From the NCBI GenBank assembly GCA_043557195.1, contig CP121314.1, positions 3,224,001-3,288,000 on the forward strand: DNA of 64,000 nt, in the 5' to 3' direction. The stretch comes from Jejuia sp043557195. Its GTDB lineage: Bacteria; Bacteroidota; Bacteroidia; Flavobacteriales; Flavobacteriaceae. A program made the position numbers and the translations under genes. This document shows positions 54,330 to 61,574 of the stretch, in pieces (positions within the stretch are counted from its first letter, which is position 1; every line of letters begins with the position of its first letter). The notes below the pieces were generated by a model. It was given only the letters and a program-made list of their open reading frames with translations. It searched no databases and had not been told where the DNA came from.

Positions 54330-54872
54330 TTACTTCTTTGGAGCAATAAACATGGTCATTCTTTTTCCTTCCAGCCTTGGCATTTGTTCTACTTTACCAA
54401 ACTCTTCAAGGTCTTGAGCCAGACGTAACAATAAAATTTGTCCTTGCTCTTTAAATACTATCGATCGTCCTTTAAAAAACACAAAAGCTTTAAGCTTTGC
54501 ACCATCTTTTAAGAACTTCTCAGCATGTTTCTTTTTAAATTCGTAATCGTGGTCATCAGTTTGTGGTCCAAATCTAATTTCCTTGACTACAACTTTAGAA
54601 GCTTTCGCTTTTAAAGCTTTTTCTCGTTTCTTTTGTTCGTAAAGAAACTTTTTATAATCCATAACTTTACAAACAGGTGGATCGGCTTTTGGTGAAATCT
54701 CAACTAGGTCTAAACCTAATTCATCAGCAAGCCTAAGGGCATCACCTTTGGTATAAATACCTACTTCAACGTTATCTCCAACTAAACGCAATTTTTGCGC
54801 TGTAATTTTCGAGTTAATTTTGTGTTTGTCTTCTTGAATCACCCTTCTTTGGGGCTGTCTTCTTCTTCTAAT
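54330..54872 (-). CDS. infC: Translation initiation factor IF-3
   Basis: IF-3 prevents subunit joining and proofreads the start codon. The N-domain is HKINSKITAQKLRLVGDNVEV shortened as HKINSKITAQKLRLVGD, the linker is Lys-rich (FLYEQKKREKALKAKASK) and the C-domain has VKEIRFGPQTDDHDYEFK and KVEQMPRLEGKRMTMF. A GTG at 54842 would start inside the conserved N-terminal RRRRQPQRRVIQED. The frame stays open upstream, with no ATG before a stop at 54899; the only suitable starts are ATT (54872) or ATA (54878). I annotate the ATT, the start codon used by E. coli infC, where it permits autoregulation by IF-3. Confidence 0.93.
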   Translation of the reverse strand: MRRRRQPQRRVIQEDKHKINSKITAQKLRLVGDNVEVGIYTKGDALRLADELGLDLVEISPKADPPVCKVMDYKKFLYEQKKREKALKAKASKVVVKEIRFGPQTDDHDYEFKKKHAEKFLKDGAKLKAFVFFKGRSIVFKEQGQILLLRLAQDLEEFGKVEQMPRLEGKRMTMFIAPKK

Positions 54873-54910
54873 TGCTATGGCTAAATCTTTTTTTAATTAA
54901 ACTTTTTATT

Positions 54911-56848
54911 CTAGAACGATTTTAACGTTTTACTTATATCCTCTTTTATTATTTCGGCGAATGCATCTATAGAAATCATTCCTAAGTCTTCGCCACCATG
55001 CTTGCGCACAGTAATTTTATCTTCTTTTTCCTCTTGCTCACCTATAATAAGCATATACGGATGCTTTTGCATTTCGGCCTCACGAATTTTCTTCCCTATA
55101 GTCTCATTTCTGTGGTCAACAAGGGCGCGAATTTCGTGATTTTCAAGCAAATTTAAAACTTTTTCAGAATATTTTTCATATTTCTCACTAAGTGACAATA
55201 TTTTAGCTTGAACTGGCATCAACCAAATCGGGAAGTTTCCACCTGTATGTTCCAATAATAATGCCACAAAACGCTCCATACTTCCAAAAGGTGCACGGTG
55301 TATCATTACAGGGCGGTGTAGCTCATTATCACTGCCTTTATAAGTCAATTCAAAACGTTCAGGTAAATTATAATCTACTTGAATTGTTCCAAGTTGCCAA
55401 CGTCTCCCCAAAGCATCCTTTACCATAAAGTCTAACTTTGGTCCATAAAATGCAGCCTCACCAGTTTCAATTACATAATCTAAGCCTTTATCTTCAGCGG
55501 CATTAATAATAGCTTGTTCTGCTTTTTCCCAATTTTCTACATCACCTATATATTTGTCTGGATTTTCAGGATCCCTTACAGAAACTTGAGCGGTAAAGTT
55601 TTCAAAACCTAAAGAACCAAATACATATAGAACCAAATCAATCACATTCTTAAATTCTTCATCCAACTGATCAGGCATACAAAACAAATGCGCATCATCT
55701 TGAGTAAATCCTCTAACGCGAGTTAAACCATGCAATTCACCACTTTGCTCGTATCTATATACAGTGCCAAATTCAGCGTAACGTTTTGGCAAATCCTTAT
55801 AACTCCATTGCGCACTTTTATATATTTCACAGTGGTGCGGACAATTCATCGGTTTTAATAAAAACTCCTCATCATCTTTTGGCGTAGTAATCGGCTGAAA
55901 ACTATCTTCACCATACTTAGCATAATGTCCAGAAGTAACATACAATTCTTTCTGACCGATATGAGGCGAAACTACCATTTCATAACCCGCTTTCTTTTGA
56001 GCGGCTTTTAAGAAATTTTCTAAACGCTCACGTAACGCAGCACCTTTAGGTAACCATAATGGTAAACCTTGTCCTACCTTTTGTGAGAATGTAAAAAGCT
56101 CAAGTTCTTTCCCAAGCTTTCTATGGTCACGTTTTTTAGCTTCTTCTAATAAATGTAAATATTCGGTAAGCTCTTTTTGTTTAGGGAACGAAACCCCATA
56201 AATACGAGTTAGTTGAGGTTTGTTCTCATCACCACGCCAATACGCACCCGCAGCACTCATTACTTTTACTGCCTTTATAATTCCAGTGTTCGGGATGTGG
56301 CCACCACGACACAAATCCGTAAACGTACTATGATCGCAAAAGGTAATTGTACCATCCTCAAGGTTTTCAATCAGTTCAGTTTTAAATTCGTTGTCCTTAT
56401 ATAGGTCTAAAGCCTCGGACTTAGAAACAGATCGCATTTTAAAATCATGCTTTCCACGAGCAATATCCAACATTTTGTCCTCAATACTCTTAAAGTCCTT
56501 TTCAGAAACTGTATGCTCACCAAAATCTACATCGTAGTAAAATCCATTTTCAATAGCAGGACCAATAGTCAATTTAGCCCCAGGATATAACTCCTCAATC
56601 GCCTGTGCCAACACGTGTGCCGAAGAATGCCAAAACGCCTGTTTGCCCTCATCGTCTCTCCAAGTGTACAAAACCAACGAGCCATCAGTGCTTAAAGGCG
56701 TCACGGTTTCAACAGTTGTACCATTAAAACTAGCCGAAATCACATTTCTAGCCAAACCTTCGCTAATGCTTTTCGCAACATCCATTGGTGTAGCGCCCTT
56801 TTCAAAAGCTTTCACACTGCCATCGGGCAAAGTAATCTGTATCATCAA
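54911..56848 (-). CDS. thrS: Threonine-tRNA ligase
   Basis: A 645-residue class II synthetase. The N-terminal TGS domain (IQITLPDGSVKAFEKG) is followed by the editing domain (HSSAHVLAQAIEELYPGAK, the zinc/His editing motif, and a later LCRGGHIPNTG). The catalytic core has zinc ligands in LKPMNCPHHCEIYK, motif 2 YRYEQSGELHGLTRVRGF and motif 3 HRAPFGSMERFVALLLEH, and there is a C-terminal anticodon-binding domain. It heads the thrS-infC-rpmI-rplT operon. Confidence 0.98.
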   Translation of the reverse strand: MMIQITLPDGSVKAFEKGATPMDVAKSISEGLARNVISASFNGTTVETVTPLSTDGSLVLYTWRDDEGKQAFWHSSAHVLAQAIEELYPGAKLTIGPAIENGFYYDVDFGEHTVSEKDFKSIEDKMLDIARGKHDFKMRSVSKSEALDLYKDNEFKTELIENLEDGTITFCDHSTFTDLCRGGHIPNTGIIKAVKVMSAAGAYWRGDENKPQLTRIYGVSFPKQKELTEYLHLLEEAKKRDHRKLGKELELFTFSQKVGQGLPLWLPKGAALRERLENFLKAAQKKAGYEMVVSPHIGQKELYVTSGHYAKYGEDSFQPITTPKDDEEFLLKPMNCPHHCEIYKSAQWSYKDLPKRYAEFGTVYRYEQSGELHGLTRVRGFTQDDAHLFCMPDQLDEEFKNVIDLVLYVFGSLGFENFTAQVSVRDPENPDKYIGDVENWEKAEQAIINAAEDKGLDYVIETGEAAFYGPKLDFMVKDALGRRWQLGTIQVDYNLPERFELTYKGSDNELHRPVMIHRAPFGSMERFVALLLEHTGGNFPIWLMPVQAKILSLSEKYEKYSEKVLNLLENHEIRALVDHRNETIGKKIREAEMQKHPYMLIIGEQEEKEDKITVRKHGGEDLGMISIDAFAEIIKEDISKTLKSF

Positions 56849-57174
56849 ATCAAATTAAAAATAGGCTGCAAAGATAATAGTATAAACAAATCCACACAAT
56901 ATAATAGGTAATATATAATGTCAATCCAATTGTTTGGGTAATTTACGTTGTTTCCTTTTTTGATGAATTATTCAATTGCTTATCCAATATGGAGTCAGAC
57001 TAAGATTATTTATTCATGTCTATAAGTAAAGAGACCTATATTGAGCTTTCATCTAGTCAATCAAAACTTATTTAGCTGTAATAATTTAAGAGAGCAACTC
57101 TTTATTTCTATTTTTTTTATAAGTTGCAGGCTATTCAACTAACTACTTTATACAACGTGTTAAACTATTTTATT
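56849..57174. other. Intergenic gap with no recognised feature
   Basis: An AT-rich region of about 325 bp between divergent thrS and the VOC gene. It must hold both promoters, but I see no convincing -33/-7 pair, RNA gene, hairpin or ORF. A T-box-like leader for thrS was looked for and not seen. Confidence 0.5.
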
Positions 57175-57711
57175 ATGAAAACAAATATTAACGATAGAAA
57201 AAAAGAAGTAAGAACTTTACCTTTTTCTATCTGGAAATTCTGTATCGTTGCAATGTTAATGCTAGCAAGTACAAGCTATAGTTATGGTCAAAATTCAGAT
57301 GCTCCAGTTCCAAATGAACAAGCAAGAGTAACTGGTCTAAAATACATCTGCGTGCATGTACTTCAACTCGAAAAAACCCTAAAGCTGTATCGTGAGATTC
57401 TAGGTTTTAAAATGGCGGATGCAGAGGTGCTCCAAGGTCCGGGACTTGAAGGTATGCTAGTTATGAAATTAAAAGCAGATGACTTAGAGATTAATCTTTC
57501 TTTAACCGCTCCCGAATTTCAAAATACAATAGGACCAGTTGGAAACACCAATCATAACCACTTTATGCTTAAAGTTAATAACATTGGCCCAATAGGTGAT
57601 AAATTAAAAGAAGAAGGATATGAATTGGAAAATGAGAACTATGTTAGAGACAAATACACCTTTTTTGTAGGGCCAAATGGTGAAATTATTGGACTTTCTG
57701 CTTGGGATTAA
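57175..57711 (+). CDS. Exported VOC-family (glyoxalase-like) protein
   Basis: A 178-residue protein with an N-terminal signal peptide (hydrophobic core WKFCIVAMLMLAST, ending YSYGQ) and one glyoxalase/bleomycin-resistance (vicinal oxygen chelate) domain: KYICVHVLQLEKTLKLYREI, then NHNHFMLKVNNIGPIGDKL and YTFFVGPNGEIIGLSAWD. The His and Glu metal ligands are present. I use the ATG at 57175; a longer TTG-started frame from 57124 adds a poorly hydrophobic extension. A VOC enzyme in the periplasm is less common; the substrate is unknown. A terminator follows. Confidence 0.82.
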   Translation: MKTNINDRKKEVRTLPFSIWKFCIVAMLMLASTSYSYGQNSDAPVPNEQARVTGLKYICVHVLQLEKTLKLYREILGFKMADAEVLQGPGLEGMLVMKLKADDLEINLSLTAPEFQNTIGPVGNTNHNHFMLKVNNIGPIGDKLKEEGYELENENYVRDKYTFFVGPNGEIIGLSAWD

Positions 57712-57750
57712 TACAAGCGTTTCACATTCAATAATGTGGATGGTACAAAT

Positions 57751-57786
57751 AAAAAAAACTCTCGAGAATTTCTCAAGAGTTTTTTA
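57751..57786. terminator. Terminator after the VOC gene
   Basis: AAAAAAACTCTCGAGA and TCTCAAGAGTTTTTT pair around ATT with one mismatch, lying between convergent genes, so it may act in both directions. Confidence 0.85.
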
Positions 57787-57803
57787 TTCTTTAAAAATTC
57801 AAA

Positions 57804-58703
57804 TTAAAAAAGTGCTTTCTGCGTTTGGGTTAGAGAATCTATTTCTCTGATTTTTATGTCTTTAAAAAAGACTTCAGCTGCTTCACTTTGCAATTGAATT
57901 TTACCTTTTATTAAAGGTACATCATTACCATCTTCATCAACATATCTAGAGTTTTTAAGAATCATAACAACTTCTCCATTTACAACGTGCAGACTCTTAC
58001 CTTCATAACAATATAAATCAAGGGTATTCCATTCATCATGTGGTTTTTCGTAATTACCCTTTCTTCTACAATAGTTTCTATAAGGGCTATTAAAACCTAT
58101 AGGCAAAAAGTCTTGAGATTCATGCGCTAATGGATCTAAAACAGATTCTGGCTTGTAAGCTCTAATATCTATAGCTGAATTTTTTTGACTCCAAAAATCA
58201 CCGGTATGTCCTTCCATAATTTGAAATTCTTGAGACAGCATCCACGACCTCCAATATTCAACTCCCATTGGCCCTACAGAGTGATATAGAATACCCGAAT
58301 CTTTTAGCAAGTTTTTCCTGTAAGCCCAAGTTTTATCTCCCCATTTGTATTTTAATTGGAAGTGATAATTTTTAAACTCGGTTTTAGTAATTAAACAACC
58401 GTAATACTCACCTGTGTTACGAATGATGATATCATTACCCTCTTGAAATGTGGTAAAGACATCATATCCTGATTTATTTAAACCAATAGGAGGAATTAAT
58501 TCACCGTTCTCATCTTTTGGTTGAGAGCCATCATAACCTGGTTGGTGCTGATAACTTAAAAAGACATCCCATTTAGATAATTCTGCATCAATTAATTGGT
58601 TCCAATTATAGTTTTCCTTTGATTTAGAAGCACTTTCAGGGTTACCCTTAACGCAGGATAAGATTATCAAAAAAATGAAACATAAAATTTTACTGTAATT
58701 CAT
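57804..58703 (-). CDS. DUF1080 (3-keto-disaccharide hydrolase-like) lipoprotein
   Basis: A 299-residue lipoprotein (lipobox IILSC, Cys17). The domain from about 35 to 290 is of the DUF1080/concanavalin-like type: WKWNQLIDAELSKWDVF-like opening (here NWNQLIDAELSKWDVFL), IIRNTGEYYGCLITKTEF, YHFQLKYKWGDKTWAYRKN, KDSGILYHSVGPMG and the terminal AEVFFKDIKIREI strand. Members act on 3-keto-glycosides or other sugars at the cell surface. No sugar-utilisation genes surround it, so the substrate is open. Confidence 0.88.
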   Translation of the reverse strand: MNYSKILCFIFLIILSCVKGNPESASKSKENYNWNQLIDAELSKWDVFLSYQHQPGYDGSQPKDENGELIPPIGLNKSGYDVFTTFQEGNDIIIRNTGEYYGCLITKTEFKNYHFQLKYKWGDKTWAYRKNLLKDSGILYHSVGPMGVEYWRSWMLSQEFQIMEGHTGDFWSQKNSAIDIRAYKPESVLDPLAHESQDFLPIGFNSPYRNYCRRKGNYEKPHDEWNTLDLYCYEGKSLHVVNGEVVMILKNSRYVDEDGNDVPLIKGKIQLQSEAAEVFFKDIKIREIDSLTQTQKALF

Positions 58704-58753
58704 ATATGTTGATATTTTAATAGTTTAAGCAATTTAACAAAATTTCATAGCTA

Positions 58754-60442
58754 TTAAAAAGGCGACTTACAATGTATATCTATAACTTCCAACGTTACCG
58801 GATGGGTAAATGTTAGTTGCTCTGCATGTAAATGCAACCGTTCCCGCCTTTTTCCATAAAGATCATCACCTAAAATTGGTGTATTTAATCCATTAATATG
58901 TGCCGCATGCACCCGTAATTGATGAGTGCGCCCCGTAATTGGATAAAAATAGATGCGTGTTTTTCCGTTTTCAACACTAACAACCTCGTATTTGGTTTTG
59001 GCAGGTTTACCATGTTGGTAACATACTAATTGTTGTGGACGGTTATCTAAATCTACCCGTAGTGGCAAATCGATAATACCTTCATTAGTTGAAAGCTCAC
59101 CATCAAGCAATGCAACGTAGCGTTTTTTAATAGTACGTTCTATAAACTGTTTTTGAAGATTTTTATGTGTCTTTTCATTTTTGGCTACTAATAACAACCC
59201 AGAAGTAGACATATCCAAACGATGCACTAACAATGGCCCCTTGGCTTTTGGTAAATAGCGTTTCATTCTCGTCAATACCGATTCTTGAATATGTTTCCCA
59301 GGCACTGATAAAAACTCATGTGGTTTATTCACTAACAACAGATAGTCGTCTTCATAAACAATGTCTAATGGAGCATTGTATTCTGATACTGTTTGAATAG
59401 GATTGTCCTCCACATCCAAACCTTGCATCATATGACCTAAAATAGGCTCGCATTTACTGCGACACGATGGGTAAAATTGTTTGTGTTTTCTAACTTCAGA
59501 TTTTGGCGATGCACCCCACCAAAACTCTGCCATAGCAATCGGTTTTAAATTGTTTTCATATGCATATTGAAACAACTTTGGTGCAGCACATTCACCAGAG
59601 CCAGCAGGCGGTGGTACCATAGCATCCTTAAAAATATCTAGTAAATCTTTAGTGTTTCCTTCAGCATTCAAAAATCTGTATTGCTCATGCAAACGTTTCT
59701 GTAAGGATGCTGAGAGCGTAGCGCGCTTTTCTTTTAAAGCTTCAATAGGTTTTAGCAAGCTATCTAAATGATGCTTTGTAGCTTCAATTTTGGCTTCCCA
59801 ATCCTTTTTTAAATCCTTTAAACGAAAATGATAGTAAATACTTTCGCTTTTTAAATCTTCAAGTAACACTTCAAACGCTTCAGAAGACAAGGTAGTTTTA
59901 GCAGATTCACGCTTTAGATTTCGCGTTTTCTTTTTAGTTTTTATATCAGCTTTAAACGCTGCAAGTTCTTTATTATAAAGTTTTTGAAACTCATCTAAAG
60001 TCAACCTTGCTTGTTTAAGTTCTGATGCATTTTCTAACGTTTCAATTTCAGCATTCAAAACATTTAATTCTGCTTCTCCTTTTTTATAAAATCCAGTTTC
60101 ATCTAAAGTATTATAAACAGTTGGCACAAAACCTTTATGATAATTACTTTCAGCCAACTTACCAGAAAATGCTGCTAAATATCCTAAATCACCATTTTGA
60201 TGTTGTACTACCATTACCCCAAACATCTTCCCTATAACTAAGCCTTGAGCATCAGGATACAATCCAAAATTATGTTCAAAATCGGTTTGAGTTTTCAAAT
60301 AGTGCTGCAAATCTTCTGCTGCCAGTACACTTAATTCGTGAGGTTGATAATAAAAGGGGTAAGTGAATTGTTTTGGTAAGTCAATATCAACTTCAAAAGT
60401 AAACTTATGGAAAAATGTATCTGTAAAATTAGGGTGCTGCAT
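58754..60442 (-). CDS. RluA-family pseudouridine synthase with a large N-terminal extension
   Basis: A 562-residue protein. The C-terminal ~220 residues are an RluA-type synthase: DIVYEDDYLLLVNKPHEFLS, the catalytic HRLDMSTSGLLLVAK (Asp near 407), RTIKKRYVALLDG and the GRTHQLRVHAAH motif. The N-terminal ~340 residues are not part of normal RluA: a globular start, a charged coiled coil (about 125-260) and a segment with GSGECAAPKLFQYAY and FYPSCRSKCEPI that could be a Cys metal site. Similar long forms exist in other Bacteroidota and gammaproteobacteria as I recall; the extension's role is unknown. It overlaps the next gene by 14 bp. Confidence 0.9.
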   Translation of the reverse strand: MQHPNFTDTFFHKFTFEVDIDLPKQFTYPFYYQPHELSVLAAEDLQHYLKTQTDFEHNFGLYPDAQGLVIGKMFGVMVVQHQNGDLGYLAAFSGKLAESNYHKGFVPTVYNTLDETGFYKKGEAELNVLNAEIETLENASELKQARLTLDEFQKLYNKELAAFKADIKTKKKTRNLKRESAKTTLSSEAFEVLLEDLKSESIYYHFRLKDLKKDWEAKIEATKHHLDSLLKPIEALKEKRATLSASLQKRLHEQYRFLNAEGNTKDLLDIFKDAMVPPPAGSGECAAPKLFQYAYENNLKPIAMAEFWWGASPKSEVRKHKQFYPSCRSKCEPILGHMMQGLDVEDNPIQTVSEYNAPLDIVYEDDYLLLVNKPHEFLSVPGKHIQESVLTRMKRYLPKAKGPLLVHRLDMSTSGLLLVAKNEKTHKNLQKQFIERTIKKRYVALLDGELSTNEGIIDLPLRVDLDNRPQQLVCYQHGKPAKTKYEVVSVENGKTRIYFYPITGRTHQLRVHAAHINGLNTPILGDDLYGKRRERLHLHAEQLTFTHPVTLEVIDIHCKSPF

Positions 60443-60836
60443 CTTTTAAAAAATCACCAGAAATAATCCGTTGGCTATTCTCAATATTTTGGTTGTAAAG
60501 ATACACCCATGAAATTAAGGGATCGCCATTTTCCAAAAAAACAGTAGTTTGTACTCTTGTAAAAAGACTTTCTTTTAGATTATCCTCATAAAACCCTTCA
60601 TAATCATCAAGAACACTAAAAACGTTATCAGAATTTTTCAGCTTAAAAATAGTCCCAAAAACCTTATCGGAAGAGTTATCACTTAAAACAACACCTGGAA
60701 ACCAAGAAATCCTGTAGAGTATTCCTAAAATATGACCTTTCCCAACTAGTTCTGAATTCTCAGAAAGAAATCGTGACATATCATTATCCGATGCCTGTTG
60801 CAATGTGCCGTAAACAAAAAGATAAGCTGAACTCAA
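60429..60836 (-). CDS. Gamma-glutamylcyclotransferase-like (AIG2) protein
   Basis: A 135-residue GGCT-fold protein: YLFVYGTLQQ (the substrate-binding YGTL loop at residues 5-14), HILGILYRISWFPGVVL, and VLDDYEGF with the catalytic-type Glu. The family degrades gamma-glutamyl amines or glutathione-like compounds; the substrate here is unknown. The bacillithiol-linked ytxJ lies 8 bp upstream, so a low-molecular-thiol link is possible but only inferred. Confidence 0.88.
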   Translation of the reverse strand: MSSAYLFVYGTLQQASDNDMSRFLSENSELVGKGHILGILYRISWFPGVVLSDNSSDKVFGTIFKLKNSDNVFSVLDDYEGFYEDNLKESLFTRVQTTVFLENGDPLISWVYLYNQNIENSQRIISGDFLKDAAP

Positions 60837-60844
60837 AGAATCTA

Positions 60845-61234
60845 CTAAACAAACCTATTCAAATCCACCTGATTAACCTGCCCATGAGATGCATGCGCCA
60901 CTAACTCTCCATTTTTAATCACCAATAATTGTGGCGATTCATGTATCAGCTGAAATACATAACCCACTTCATCCGAAATTTGGCGGTAATTCAAAATATC
61001 TAAGTAATACAAATCCAGCTCTTTTTCGCTAAAATTGTAGTCCTCAATAAACTGTCGTTGCACCATACTACTTATGCCACATCGCGTAGAATGTTTAAAA
61101 ATCACCTGAGTTTTTATGCTAGATTTTTGCTTAATGTAGTCAATCTGCTTCAAATCGTTTAAAGGAATCCACGGCAACACCTTCTCCGCTTTCGCTACTT
61201 TTTCTCCTCCAAATAATTTATTCAATAATCCCAT
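60845..61234 (-). CDS. ytxJ: Bacillithiol-system thioredoxin-like protein YtxJ
   Basis: A 129-residue thioredoxin-fold protein of the YtxJ/BrxC family. The characteristic HSTRCGISSMVQRQF (single active Cys near residue 52) is present, with WIPLNDLKQID upstream and the cis-Pro strand HESPQLLVIKNGELV. Known: it is a monothiol de-bacillithiolation enzyme in bacillithiol producers, which include many Bacteroidota. It probably forms an operon with the GGCT-like and RluA genes. Confidence 0.9.
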   Translation of the reverse strand: MGLLNKLFGGEKVAKAEKVLPWIPLNDLKQIDYIKQKSSIKTQVIFKHSTRCGISSMVQRQFIEDYNFSEKELDLYYLDILNYRQISDEVGYVFQLIHESPQLLVIKNGELVAHASHGQVNQVDLNRFV

Positions 61235-61296
61235 AAATTGCTATTAATTGTACTTTATAATATTCAAACGTAAAGTCTGCACATTTAGTGTTCACT

Positions 61297-61381
61297 ATTT
61301 TGGGCGTTACCCAAAGGGTCGGGCTTTACGTTCCAAGTCCTCGGTCGTACCTCCCTGTGGGCTTTCCACTGCAATCCCTAA
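61297..61381 (-). repeat. Dispersed intergenic element, copy B
   Basis: On the minus strand this reads TTAGGGATTGCAGTGGAAAG, then a variable middle, then AAAGCCCGACCC, TTT and GGGTAACGCCCAAA. The core blocks match copy A at 53471-53567 in order. Here the ACCC/GGGT arms form a small hairpin. It occupies much of the 340 bp gap between ytxJ and clpB. A short plus-strand reading frame across it (61248-61448) is not credible as a gene. Confidence 0.6.
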
Positions 61382-61574
61382 CGCGCCACTGTTATGTGCT
61401 TACTCAAACCTTAAGTCGCTTATCAATTTAAATCTTGCAACTGACTAAAAGTCATTGTTCTTAGAGGAATTCAAGACAATTTGTCGCAAATAAATATACT
61501 TTTTAAATTGGTAAGGTAATTGACTTATACAAGGCAAAAATAGAATTAGAAAAACATACAATAAAATATAAACG

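Noticed and set aside
61248..61448. 66-codon frame between ytxJ and clpB
   Set aside because: It runs through copy B of the dispersed intergenic element, and no comparable frame is present in copy A.
61449..61574. CIRCE/HrcA operator before clpB
   Set aside because: No TTAGCACTC-N9-GAGTGCTAA-like inverted repeat is present.
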